Below, one piece after another: positions 33,173 to 45,640 of a stretch of DNA of 64,000 nucleotides (its first letter is position 1; each line of letters begins with the position of its first letter). Both the position numbers and the translations under genes were made by a program. This DNA comes from Tubiluchus corallicola (Eukaryota > Priapulida > Priapulimorpha > Priapulimorphida > Tubiluchidae). A model generated the notes under the pieces. The model ran no database searches. It was not told the origin of the DNA and was given only the letters and a program-made list of their open reading frames with translations. Where the stretch lies: contig JAQGDQ010000064.1 in the NCBI GenBank assembly GCA_030141605.1, forward strand, positions 488,116 to 552,115, given 5' to 3'.

Positions 33173-36100
33173 ATTTAGTGAGTAGAGCACGTATGTCTAG
33201 AGAAGCTGACTTGCTAGAACAGGTACAATTCATGCAGGAGGAAAATAGATTTCTACGCCATCAGTTGAATTTTGGAAGTAATCTTTTAGCAAATGGAACG
33301 TTCGATCCGGGTGGTGTTGAACCCTGTGTTTATGAACCTGATGTGCCAAAATGTGAGGTATGGTAAAACAGATCATTGCAGCCCTTCATCTCAATCAACA
33401 TGTATTTGCCCATTTCATTCAGTTAGGTTCATAAGGCCCGTGCCACACAGAGCAGATCATAATCCATAAGGCGTAACCCGTGAGGAGAAAAAGCCACCTT
33501 ATGAAGAATGAATGTCAGCTAATCAATGATCTCTATCACATAGATAATCCATTTGCCATCTTCTGCCTACCACAGCATGAGCCATAATTTTCACGACTGC
33601 TTTTGAGCATTTCATAAGGGCCTTATTGCGAAATGAATTTGATCTTTAATTTCATTTGCCATAAGGCGTTTTGGGTCATTGCTAATGAGTAATCAGTAAT
33701 TGGCATGTTTGTGGTTTCTACAGTTCACAATTCATTTATGTCATAAGAATTCATTGCAGAATGGTCTCATAACATTAAAGGCACTTTTTATACGAAACAT
33801 TTCACTAATACTGCAGTTAGATATGTGCATTTCCCAAATGGATGATGGTAAAACGCCTCACTATTTTTACACTGAGCAAAGAGCATAACGTGGATTATGA
33901 TATATGACTTATGGATGATGGAAGGCGCCATATGGCTTACAGCTTATGGATTATGGCTTGCTTCTTACGCGTTTCCCTGTGTGACACAGGCCTAAGTCAT
34001 ACGTGTTTATACATATTGATAAATACAAACACAACACAGAAACAGCTACTCAATTTGTATCACACAGAGCTAACCGTGTTTTTATTATTTACAAATCTAA
34101 CAAAGTTTTAAAATAATCAGATTGGCTGCTTGACTAGTACTTACCAATGAATTCTGTAGTTCTGCATAACTCAACTGCTAACAGAACAGTCAGATTTGTT
34201 TTGGCAGTTTAATCGTTTTTTAACATTGATAATGAATAATCCTCAAAACTTGAAGATATTGCTATGCTTAGCTATTTAGGTGCAGCATTTTTAAACGTGG
34301 TTTTTTCTGTGTCATCTTATCGTTACTGTTAGCAGCGGGATGATCAAACTTGCTGAAAAGTCGTATATGAAAAAAGTACGGTACAGAGGTGATTTTCATG
34401 ACGAACAATCTTTTAACTGCAATGTTTATTTTTCAATAGATTATTCACATAGCCATTGTGTGTGCTGGTTACAATGCAAGTCGGAGTGTAGTAACACTCA
34501 TCAAAAGCATTCTCTTCTACAGGAAGAATCCTTTGCATTTTCACTTTATTTCTGATTCTGCCGCTCAGCTTGTTCTACAGACTTTATTCAATACATGGTT
34601 TGTTCCTGGAGGTACTTGTCTTTCATTTCCAAATCTGTTGATATCGCATATAAAATGCATGGATCAATTGATTACTAATTGGGAAGTCTCATTCATGTGA
34701 AATGAAATGTCTTGAATTTTGAAGTGGTTTATTATTGTTTGACTAAAATTTGAGATTTTGGTTTAGTCAAACCATTATTGGTTAAGAATTGGTTAACATT
34801 ATTCACTAAGATGAATTTTGTTTTAGGGATTTTTGGAGATGCAGCTCACTTTGTTTAGCACTCTTTTGTCTCTTTTTTTTGGTGGCCTTTTTATAGCAAT
34901 TTTTTGCTGCTTGTGTGTATCTTTTTAAAAATAATAGCTTATCGGTATTTACTTCAGTAGATTTTTTTTTAGTGTCATATAGAAAAAAGAATTTGTCTTT
35001 CTGTAAGTGCATATATAAATAAAAAATTTAATACGCTAGCTCTTATATTGAAGTTGATTTCTTTGGGGCTGGACCTTATTAACTCTGCTTTAGCAAATGC
35101 ACTTTTCAAGTAAGCTACACAATTTCATAACATACAAGTTTTTGTTTGCTTACGACAGTCAAAGTAAACTTCTATCTCGCTGATAACGTGAAGCCAGAGG
35201 TGATGTGGATACCAAATAAGCATTATTCTGGTGTATACGGGTTGATGAAGCTCACTCTTCCAAAAATTCTACCAGCTTCTCTAAGTAAGGTAATGAAATT
35301 AACTAGTACTTGTCCATTGGTCTATCATTTTAAGTACTTGGAATGTGCTTGAATCAAATTTAATGTTCAAGTATTCGTCGTCATTTTCGTTTTACATTTT
35401 TTCAGCTTATAATGGGATTGGATAGGCATTGACTCTTCGCCACAGTGTTCTTTCCTGTGACATTTCCTCCTCACTTCCCTTCAAGGATCCTGCGTTTCCA
35501 CTGCACGCACTTTTTCCATGAGTTCTTTGTTTTATCCGTTGGCCTACGTCTTGCGCTTCCTCAACCCATATCACCTCCCTTTGCACATTTCCCTCTTCTG
35601 CATTCACTTCATGAGTAAGTCACCTCAATCTTCTCTGCCTCAGCATCATACTATATCTTCCCGCCACCTATTTGCTGCAAATGATAAACAAAAACTGAAT
35701 GCTACTTGTATCTCACTTACATTTAATGTGTTTTGGCTAATAATAATTACTATCAGAGATGATCAGAATTATGCTTCAAGGAGAGTGCTTTAACTTTGTT
35801 ATAGGCACCAAGCTAGCAGAATAGCGGAATAAACAACATAATTATAAAGTTGTGCCTTGCATCATGTGTTGTGTACTTTCTGTAGGTAGCTGTGCTGGAC
35901 ACAGATGTTACATTTGCCACTGACATTGCTGAACTTTGGCGACTGTTTCGCAAGTTTACTGGTAAAAAGGTACGTGAGTTAAACATGAAAAGGACATCTA
36001 GAAATGTCAATGACCAAAATATGAAAAAAGCTACGTGAAAGCAAGGACGTTAAGCATACAGTTAGTGCACAAAACATACTAGAGATTGCAAAGTAGAGCC

Positions 36101-39100
36101 CAAGTCATTTTTGCAATTTATTAACTGACAAGGCAACTATCCAGATGTTGTTAGGAAAAATGCACAAAACATGTCGAACAGCTGTTGTTCGTTTATTCAG
36201 CTGTTTGTGAAATTAATGTTAGGAGAATCACACACAATATGCACAGAATAGCTGACCCGAGAACTTAGATCATTTCTAAAACAATGAAAGTGTAAATGTC
36301 ATAATGTCTGTAACAATAAACACACAAATTATGGTAGACAAATTGTACATCGCTACTTCTACAACAATTATCTACGCGCAAGCTAGACAGTGATATTTGC
36401 CTACTGTACATAACTTTGTAAGTTTTATAACAGAAGTGGCCGATTTAAGCAAATTTTCATTTGAGTAACCATTCAGAATCTTGTGCTGTTCCTGTTAAAT
36501 GTAGACATTGGTGATTTCACGCTGGATGATGTATAAGAAAGTGATCGTGTTATTTTAGTTCCAGATTTTAAAATTGTAGAAGGATAATAAAAGAAGCTAA
36601 AACTGTTTTTTCTCTTCTTTTGTTTGCTTTTTTGTTCTGTATTTGATCATTATTATATTATTATTATTATCATTTTTTTTGTTAGTTATATTGGTTAGTA
36701 ATCAGTGTACGCAAAACAATTGTGCACAAGTGTGAAAAATTGCATTGCTGTTTAAGTTTATAGTTTGTGTATAAAATAATGCTTGGTTTTAGGCTATAGG
36801 ATTAGTAGAGAACCAAAGTGACTGGTACCTGGGAAAACTCTGGAAAGGACACCGGCCATGGCCAGCATTAGTACGTATTTTCATGCAGTACGGTGTAATA
36901 CATGCCTGTGGGCTTATAGCCTTGTATTCAGAACGGAAACAGTTTTTTATACCTTCTGCATTCTAAGAATAATTATTTTGTTGCTTTGTATAATGTGATT
37001 ACATGTTCCAATCTTCAGAATCCAATTGACACTTTTATATAGTGTTATTTGTCTTCTGCCTGCAATTTCACATTTAATGGCGTTTCGTGTGTATTACTGC
37101 GTAATGGGACAAAATTAGGTGATAAACTCTAAAAAATATACCCCTTAGAGCCTTCAGATCTAATGAGCTAATAAGTATTACTTCTCGATGGGTTGAGAAA
37201 CATACATCTGTACACAGTGCATTCTTAATAGGATAGGCAAGAGTGGACCAGAATAAACTGTTTTGCTATATTTGTACTTAAACAGTGATTATTTTACAAA
37301 ATAAACGCCAGAATGTCCAATTGTTGCCATCTACCTACCAGCCAGAATTAACATTGTTTAACATTGCAGAAGTGGCCTTAAGCTATATCACTAGCCTATA
37401 CTAAAAACTCTTTGGTTAGCTAATTTTGACCTTGCAGTAATATCAGAACCTAGTAAGCTCTGGTGGACAAAGAAATACCTTTTCATCTGATTTCATTTCT
37501 AGGGGCGTGGCTTCAACACAGGCGTCATATTACTTGATCTAGATAAACTACGAGGTTTAAATTGGAATCAAATGTGGAGGATGGTAGCCGAAAAAGAACT
37601 TGTGACTATGCTTGCTACATCACTAGCTGACCAGGTATTGTCAGTGCAAAATGTTTCGAAACCAGATAAAGAAAATAAATTTATGTTCATTGTCACTTAA
37701 ACCTCTTGAACTTGTAGCGATGTGTACATTGTGTAATACATTGTTATTTTGATAGAATTCTTCAAAAAGTATTATTATTTTATGCTACTTTATCATTTTT
37801 TCAAAATTGTTCAGGACAAAATTTCAATCAGGTTATAACTTTTGACAAAATCATGTTTGCTACTTTTACTTAATTGAGTGTTCTTTTGAACATGTTACCG
37901 TGTGCCTTAATTATCGAATGCCTAAAAGGGTATTTTTCATAGAATATCTTAGTCTTTAGTATTTTGTCTATATCTTCAGCTGAATAAAGGTATGTTCTTA
38001 TTTTAATGATCATTTTAGTTGCATCATGATAATTTTACTAGTCATACAAGATGAGGTAGATTTCTGTATTGTATCCACTAGTAGTTTACTTTCTTATAGT
38101 TTCAGGTGATTTTTTTGGATAACAGTATATCTAGTTTAGAAAATTGTTTGTCACAATATGATATCTTATTTCCTTGTACACTATTTTTATAGGATATCTT
38201 TAATGCTGTGTTGAAGGAGCACCCATATTTATTGCACAATCTTCCATGTGCTTGGAACATTCAATTAAGCGAGAACACAAGAAGCGAACTCTGCTATAGT
38301 GAGGTCACTGATTTGAAGGTAGTTTACTAATCTTAATTATTCAAGTTTAGTATAAAATAATGTAGTTAATTTTGCAAAATAATTAAATGTCCAATTTTTT
38401 TAGAGCTAATTTTGGCTCTTAAATAATTACATCTGATTTTTTTATTCATTTGTTCATTCATTTGCTCAGTCAGTCATTTATTCATTTGTACTGAGTGTTG
38501 AGAGGGCAAAAATTAAATATGACAAATGACTATGTGTATAACATACCAAAAGAAATTTATTGTTATTAATATTAAATGTTTAAGTAAGAAGGAGATGAAA
38601 ATTTTAGTAATAAACTAAAATGTGTGGGAAACTGGCAAGCAGGAAGCAAATTTATAGTTCACACTGATAGCTGTAGCCGCGATACGTTAAAAGTACCAGC
38701 TTTCGGTATCATCAAATATTAGATCCTTGTTCCAGTTGACTGCCAGTAATCATTGTTCTATCATTGTTGTAATATTACTATTTTATCGACTAGTATACTT
38801 TTCTTCACAGGTCACCTGAACTAATATGAACTTATTACATATGATAAACTGTGTATTTTGTGTACAGGTGATACACTGGAATGCACCACCTACTCAGAAG
38901 TTAAAAGTAAAAAATAAACACATGGAATTTTTTCGCAACCTTTTTCTCACATTTATTGAATACGATGGTAATCTACTGCGGCGTGAATTGTTTGGCTGCG
39001 AAAACAGCAGGCGCCAGGAATACCAGTCTCAGGTTGTCTATCCTTATTGATTATATTAATAATGTCTCAATGATCATCGTCATCAGTGCTCAATATTTTC

Positions 39101-42100
39101 TTTTTTTAGATAATTATTTAGTAGCTTTTAGTAGACTACTGAAAAAGCTAATATAACTGCAATTCTCGGTAGTGAGCATCTTGCTGATAAGATTACTAAG
39201 TAGTTTTTTTTTCTTTTTAGTTGGGCTTCATATCTTTAAATCCATAACCTGTGAAAGTTTATCAGTTGTTACTTGCTAGCTGTTGCGTGTAAGTCGTTAT
39301 TTTCTTTTTCACGTACAGTTGAATGCCATCGATGAGGAGGACCCGTGTTATGATTTCCGACGTGCAAAAGTTGTAGTTCATCGAACACACCTTTATTTCT
39401 TAGACTATGATTATGAACCAGTAAGTGATGCTTCCGTGCACATGTACACTTTATGTGAACTGCTACAGTTTTCTGACACCTACCTAATGACAACAACATT
39501 ATTTGAAGTTAAGATTACCACATTAATTATTAAAAGTTCCTACTTTTAGGCTTCAGTTAGCCTAAAGCCATTTTTTCCTTTTTGTATTGAAAAATTTAAT
39601 AATACATACATACAGGATTTCTATCAACTTTTGTTTTTCATTGCTGCATAAAAGTAGTAGCTAGCAAGATCAAAAGTGAACGTCTTGCTGTATTGCAATT
39701 ACCTCTAGATTACTTCTAGAATAACTTTGTATGTATTATGTGTCACGTGTCACAATTACCTTTAGTATATTGTTCCTATTATAAACCTAGTAATAAAAGT
39801 TGTGTCCTACATTAAGCCTCTACATTCAGCATATAAGATACAGGTTGTTTTTAGCATGATTTTTATTGTAAAAAATTGCGTCTTGTGTGGCGAAAAGTAC
39901 CATAATTTTTGTATGTCCAATGTTTGTGTGACTTCCTGGTTAATGCTAAATTACTTTATTTTTTGATTTTATGTTTGATTTCAATTTTATATGCAAATTC
40001 TGTATTCCTAAAGGTTTCTGTTTCTATTCCAAATTCTTTTTCTTTGCATCTTAGTGTCTTCTCTCGTTTACAACCTCTGTAAGTTGCTAATTACTAAGCA
40101 AGGCACCATAATCTTTGTAAATGCAAGGTTCTCTAGTTCTTTGGAAAATTACTTAATGAGTTATGCAGTATTACCATTTTTATTATTTTAAACCTTTCTT
40201 TCAGACACCAGATGGTACTGATGTGACACTTGTAGCTCATTTATCAATGGATAGGCTACAAGTGGTTGAAGAAATCACTAAACATTGGGAAGGTTTGTTT
40301 TTCTAGGTTCTTGGCTTATTATTTTTTCTGAACTTGAAGAAAAATGTACTGTGTTGTGTAACTTGTTTTGCAACTTGTAAAACTCGAATTGTCTCATTAT
40401 TTCTTCTTATCATAGTCTTTGCTGCATTTATCATCGCTGTACTTTTTATGATATCTGTAATTACAATTGAAATTTTTCAAAATAGTGTCTTGTTATTTAA
40501 AGGTCCAGTTAGTCTTGCTTTGTACTTGTCTGATCCGGAGTCGCAGCAGTTCTACCGCTATATCCTAAACTCGGACAACTTACTTAGTCGTAAGAATGTT
40601 GCTTACCATATTGTGTACAAGGATGAGGTAAATAACTTACTTTTGCTTGGATCAGTTACTTGTTGTTTTACATTCAAATTTTAAATTGGTAAATAAATAG
40701 TTATGTAGCCTCAAAGGTCTGTTAAGTTTGAGTGGAATGTCCAACTATAGAGCATGCCATAAAAAGGGACCAAAGTCAGAAATTTAACTGAATATTAATT
40801 GTTATTAGTCAGATGACAGCTATCAAATTGTGCAATATTTTTTGGCCTCTGTTCATTACCATCAAAATTCGTAAATATTAAACTTAATACAGTAAGTAAT
40901 GATGCTAAAAAGTGAATCGTCGTGAAATGAAGCCATGCCTTCCATAGGAAATAGTATCAGCGTATGAAGATGCCTTCCAGCCTTCTGATGCAACATTGCC
41001 TGTCTGCTGTAAAGCAATTGTTATATGAGTTTTATTTCTTACATTTATTCAATTTATACTTATTAACACTATAAAGTCACTATTTATTTCTTATGTTTTC
41101 TGGTAACAATGCAGTTTGCATAAATTTATAGGAATAGTGGATTTGTAGGCTTAATTTTTTCTATCGATATTCAAATTTTAATTAAAGGTTTTATTGCTTA
41201 GTATGAGTTCTGTTTCATCAATGTTTTGAACAAACTTTTTTTTATGCATAATGTGAAAACTGTTTGTATTTTCTCATGTTACTTGCAGTTAAGATGTATG
41301 TTTGTTTTAATTTGACAAGTTTGATTATGCAAGGATTTTGTTCTCTAACTGGCATTGTACAATTTACAAAGGTTAAAAAAATTAAACATGAAATCAGAAA
41401 AAATAGACTGATTTGGTTAATCTAGATAGCTGAATCCAAGTAAAGTTTTAGTATTGCTTCATGCTTATTCTTCTCTTTGAAGCTTTCCTTGTGTTAGTAA
41501 GGTATCACACTTTTATTTCCAGCAATTTTATCCTGTCAATTATCTTCGAAATACCGCTTTGAGGAACGTTGTTACACCATACGTGTTTCTGGTTGACATT
41601 GATTTTCTACCTATGTTTGGCTTGTATGAAAATCTACGAAGAAACATTGAACTTCTGGACATGGATAACACAAAAAAGGTTTGGTGATTTATTTTGCTTG
41701 TACACCTAATGAAGTTTTATCGTGTCACGTGAATAAACTTGCAGTGAGAGAGCAGCTGCAGTCACTGCAAGGTTGCAATTACACTTACAGAAAGAAGAGC
41801 TGCAGTGTCTCGCTGCCAGAACAATGCATTGAGGGAGCTGCATTCATTCCTAGGTGTAAAATCATTTGCCCAGATTACGTCAGTGTGAGCTGGTAGTACA
41901 CTGACATTGGGGGTGCTCTATTTATTTCTAGCTATAGGCACACTGGCAGTGAAAGAAACTACAGTCACTCCGAAGTGTTGTGCATATGTTTGTAATTAAT
42001 AATTTCTGCATGCAAAAAAGTATGTGTGCAATTATTTTCCTAAACCTACATATGTTTTGTATTTCTGGCATTCTGTATAGACCTATTAAAAATCTTAGCA

Positions 42101-45100
42101 AAATTTTCACTGCTAGAAACACTGTTAGAGTAAAAAAAGCAAAACTAAAATTGCAAATCAATGGTTCAGTTTAGTGTACTTAACTTGTGATTTGTGACAG
42201 AGACTTGCTAAAGTATTACATGTGTTTTATTTTAAATAGGCTCTTATAGTGCCTGCATTTGAGACTCAAGATTATCGTCTGAACTATCCCAAATCCAAAG
42301 CTGAAGTATTGTCTATGTTAGACAATGGTGAACTTTTCACCTTCAGGTAAATTAAGTTTATTTATGGTGAACTTTTCACCTTCACTTAAATTAAGTTTAT
42401 CTAAATATAAGTATATTATTTTTTGCATTATAAGTAGTAGAAAGATTATTACTACATGAACTAAACAGCAGAAAACCCTATGGCTGGAGAGTAACTGTGA
42501 ATGTCCATAAGGCAGCGATTAAGCTTTGTATTTAGTCACATATTCTAAGTCTCTATTTCGTTCGGATCATTTTGATGCTTAGCTCGTTACTCAGAATTAT
42601 TCTAAGCCGAGATGTTCTACTTCAGAGTTGAGGTGCACGCTGCATGCAACTGTACAAAAGGGTGGCTGCCGTTGACTTTCTGAAAGCACTTGAACATACA
42701 TATGAATTCATTTGATGGCACTTTCCAGATAAGAATCTGAGTTTGGCAACAGAAAAACTGTAACAAAATGTCTGCTTCCACGAGCTACTATAGGGATTTG
42801 GAAACAATGAGTTTTTCGCAAATTTTAGATGTATTTAGCATTAGTTTTTATAAAAAAATTGATGTTCGGCTCAATTTTTGGTGTATTTTGCTTGAAACAT
42901 TATAACTTTGGTTTTAATAAACTTTGTCGATTTATAGACTGTTTTGGTTTGTAAGCACACACTTGCTAAACTTGCGAGATATAAATTTTAGCTTTTATCC
43001 TGCCCAATGAGGAAAATCATATCTAATAAAATTTATCTAAAATGTAAGTGTTCCAAAAAACTAATGTGCTGCATTCGTGATGTCCCACCACTCACTACTC
43101 CTACCTATATACAAAGTAAATGGTAAAAACCTCAGTTTTTCTTAATTTAGCATCTATTTAAATGTTGATAGGTAAAAGTGTGTAAAAAATGATTTCCATT
43201 TTTCTATTACATGTTGTAAATGCTGGGTTTATTTGTGCTTCAATTTCAAGACTGCAAACTTTTTTTGGCACCACAAATGAAAAAGAGGACTTGACATAAA
43301 GAGTGTTTCACCTGATCAGCTTTATTAATTGTTATAACGGCTAGCAGCTTGTAAAGGAATTTGGAAAAAAAATTTCTGTCTTAGTATCTGATGTAACTCT
43401 TGGTAAAGCTTATTAGATGGAATGGACAGTTAAACTAAAACTTTTTCCGTCTATTTAGCATCTGATGACATAAAATTTTTGATTGCTTACTGTTGTTCAT
43501 GGAATACGTTTTTGGTTACTTGCTCAATCAGTGACTTAAAGTTTTCGACGAAAACATGGCACATTACTAAAATTTGTACATTTAAATGCGAGCAGATTTA
43601 CTCGAAAAACAACTGCATTTTGGACTAGTTCGGTTGAATTTTTGTAATATTATAACCAGATGGAATTGTTTTTGTTGGCTGAAGTTTACAATTACCCACC
43701 CATAATAAATTGGTTCATGAAGTGGATTAGGACTAGAATCAGAGCTAGGGTTGGGATTAAGGTTAGGGTTGTCGTTAGGTTAGGGTTAGGGTATTTAAAT
43801 TGTGTAGGGAATTGTAAACTTCTTCATTTCTGTTATTTGTACTATTTTTTGTAATGAGATACAGTAGTTATTACAAAGAAATAATTTTTAAATATATGTT
43901 ATAAAGTTAACTCAACCAGTTAGTGATATTTGAAAGCAGGCAAGATTTTTTGCATAGAAACTTTTACAATTATTATTTGCATGAAAAATTTAAAGTCAGT
44001 GTTTTATCCATAACCGAATGATTGAAATGTAAGCATAAAATATTTCTTGCATATAAATGTGATAATACTAGAACTGTTGGGGACCTAATCGAAATTCTGC
44101 TGTTTTCTATGCTATCCCATTTTAGTATAATTTTTGTTATTAATTAAAGTGTATGTTTAAGTAATGAAAGAAGAATTTGATTTTTGCTGACTAGGTATCG
44201 AGTGTGGACAAAAGGTCACGCAGCAACAAACTTTGCAAAATGGCGCACAACTACAACCCCTTATAGCGTAGATTGGGAAGCCGACTTTGAGCCATACGTC
44301 GTGGTAAAACGAGATGTCCCTGAATATGATACTCGCTTTGTGGGTTTTGGCTGGAACAAAGTGTCTCACATTATTGAGCTGGATGCTCAAGGGTAAGTTC
44401 TTGCTCTACACTAGCTTCCAATAAATAATTAATAATTTCTGTAGATGGCACCACAAGTATCACAAACTCATTGTAAGAACCGGTGGGACTTGATCTTAAC
44501 AATGACGAGCATGTGTAATTGAACCCTGTGATGTTAAATGTTAGTTTTTGATTGACGAATCTATGGTTTTTTTGTTAATCTCATCATTATAATTATACCA
44601 GGCAGTAATAATATTGGGCCTGTTAGATTGACACTTTTGCATAATTCTTCTTTGTCAAGATTAAATTCCTGAATTAAAATTTTCTGGTTTGCTTATGTTT
44701 GCTCTTATGATTGCTGTGTGCAATATGCATAAGAGTGACCTGAATTACTGAATTGTATAAACATCACAATTTATGCGAGTTCTTTTGTTTACTATGGGAG
44801 TGCTTTTTAAATAAACTCGCATCTTATAGCAAATTCAGTAAAAGCAAGCTCATAAAAACACTTGCATCTCTGTAACAGCCAACAGTACCCAAACATATAA
44901 TGTCATGAGACGTAACTTATGTACCATGTTGAATGTTTTCATTTAATATTATTGTTTTTATAGATATGAGTTTGTGGTCCTACCAAATGCATTTATTATT
45001 CATATGCCTCATGCACCAAGCTTTGATATTGCTAAATTTCGCTCATCATCGCAGTACCGAAAATGTTTGATGGTCCTGAAGAAGGAATTTGGAAAGGACA

Positions 45101-45147
45101 TGGTAAAGAAATATGGCAACCGCGCCACACGATATCTGTCATCGTGA
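33173..45147 (+). CDS. LARGE1: LARGE bifunctional xylosyl- and glucuronyltransferase
   Basis: Recognised exons: 33173-33357, 34440-34611, 35159-35289, 35886-35969, 36793-36870, 37503-37634, 38193-38318, 38868-39032, 39319-39420, 40205-40292, 40503-40627, 41523-41678, 42240-42346, 44195-44392 and 44964-45147. All phases agree, giving 676 residues (human 756). A coiled coil ([20 protein letters not shown]) is followed by the GT8 xylosyltransferase domain ([34 protein letters not shown], metal-binding [11 protein letters not shown]) and the second, GT49-like glucuronyltransferase domain ([10 protein letters not shown], DxD in [25 protein letters not shown]). In the Golgi this enzyme builds Xyl-GlcA matriglycan on alpha-dystroglycan. 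The N-terminal anchor is missing: the frame is open upstream from 33052 and hydrophobic (LLLILCLLIWSNICLIIS), which could be the membrane helix, but an in-frame stop at 33049 means the start codon must be spliced from elsewhere or be internal. LARGE1 and LARGE2 cannot be told apart for an invertebrate. Confidence 0.93.
33434..33993. mobile_element. Foldback MITE in LARGE intron, hAT-like flanks
   Basis: The left end AGGCCCGTGCCACACAG and the reversed right end AGGCCTGTGTCACACAG match at 15 of 17 positions. Octamers ggttcata and aagtcata flank it (five of eight matching). The interior repeats CCATAA/TTATGG words on both strands, so it can fold on itself. No coding capacity is seen in 560 bp. 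Confidence 0.65.
42325..42402 (+). repeat. 39-bp tandem duplication spanning a LARGE splice donor
   Basis: 42325-42363 and 42364-42402 are near-identical copies containing the exon end GGTGAACTTTTCACCTTC and the first intron bases. The first copy has CAG|GTAAAT (donor at 42347). In the second this reads CACTTAAAT, so the donor is lost. Translation with the first donor gives the conserved [14 protein letters not shown]. Confidence 0.92.
43681..43822 (+). repeat. Inverted-repeat mini-element carrying TTAGGG-like array, copy 1
   Basis: The core around 43738-43793 is degenerate telomere-like DNA (GGTTAGGTTAGGGTTAGGGT at its right end). It is bracketed by GAAGTTTACAATTACCCAC on the left and, reversed, GAAGTTTACAATTCCCTAC on the right, 17 of 19 matching. 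It lies in the LARGE intron after exon 42240-42346. The flank TATTTAAATTG..T.GGGAATTG is shared with the copy near 63124-63309. Confidence 0.8.
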
Positions 45148-45269
45148 GTCAAATGAAGTGCACATTTGTGATAAGATCAAACTTTCAATAATTACTATAC
45201 GCGTGTAAGGATAAATTGCATCGTTCGATTTTTTTCTTTTCACGAATGTAGCGCTTGTCAAGAAATTAG

Positions 45270-45640
45270 TCGCAGGCTATGCTGTATTTTTAACCAATTA
45301 GCCAATGTCCTTACGAAACGAGTGTCTTCCGTCGCGATATGCCATATTTGTAAATGACAGCTATCTGCACATTAAAACAATGTATTTCCATCAGAATTTG
45401 CCACATTTGCAAATGGGATGTTCTCTATCTACATTAAAGCAAGGTTTTTCTTTGTCTCAACATGATATACCTGTCAATAGGATGTAAACGATTGCACATA
45501 AAACAAGTCTTTTCATCAGGACGCCTTTTTTGTAAATGGGCTGTCCTTTGTTCGCACATTAAAGGAAATGCTTCCACATCAGGGAGTGCTATATTTGTAT
45601 GTTAACTGTCCACACATTAAAGATTTTCCAGTCCTGTTTT
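45270..45640 (+). repeat. Imperfect ~60-bp tandem array in the LARGE 3' UTR
   Basis: Five or six units recur, recognisable by GCCATATTTGTAAATG-like and GCACATTAAA(A/G)CAA-like blocks, followed by TTTCCATCAG. Unit anchors are near 45341, 45400, 45469, 45523 and 45588, so spacing varies from 54 to 69. They start about 120 bp after the LARGE stop codon and are probably transcribed in its 3' UTR. Confidence 0.72.

Noticed and set aside
40334-40502. Hydrophobic open frame running into the LARGE exon 40503-40627
   Set aside because: It is intron read-through; the acceptor at 40501-40502 joins the previous exon in phase and gives the conserved [12 protein letters not shown].
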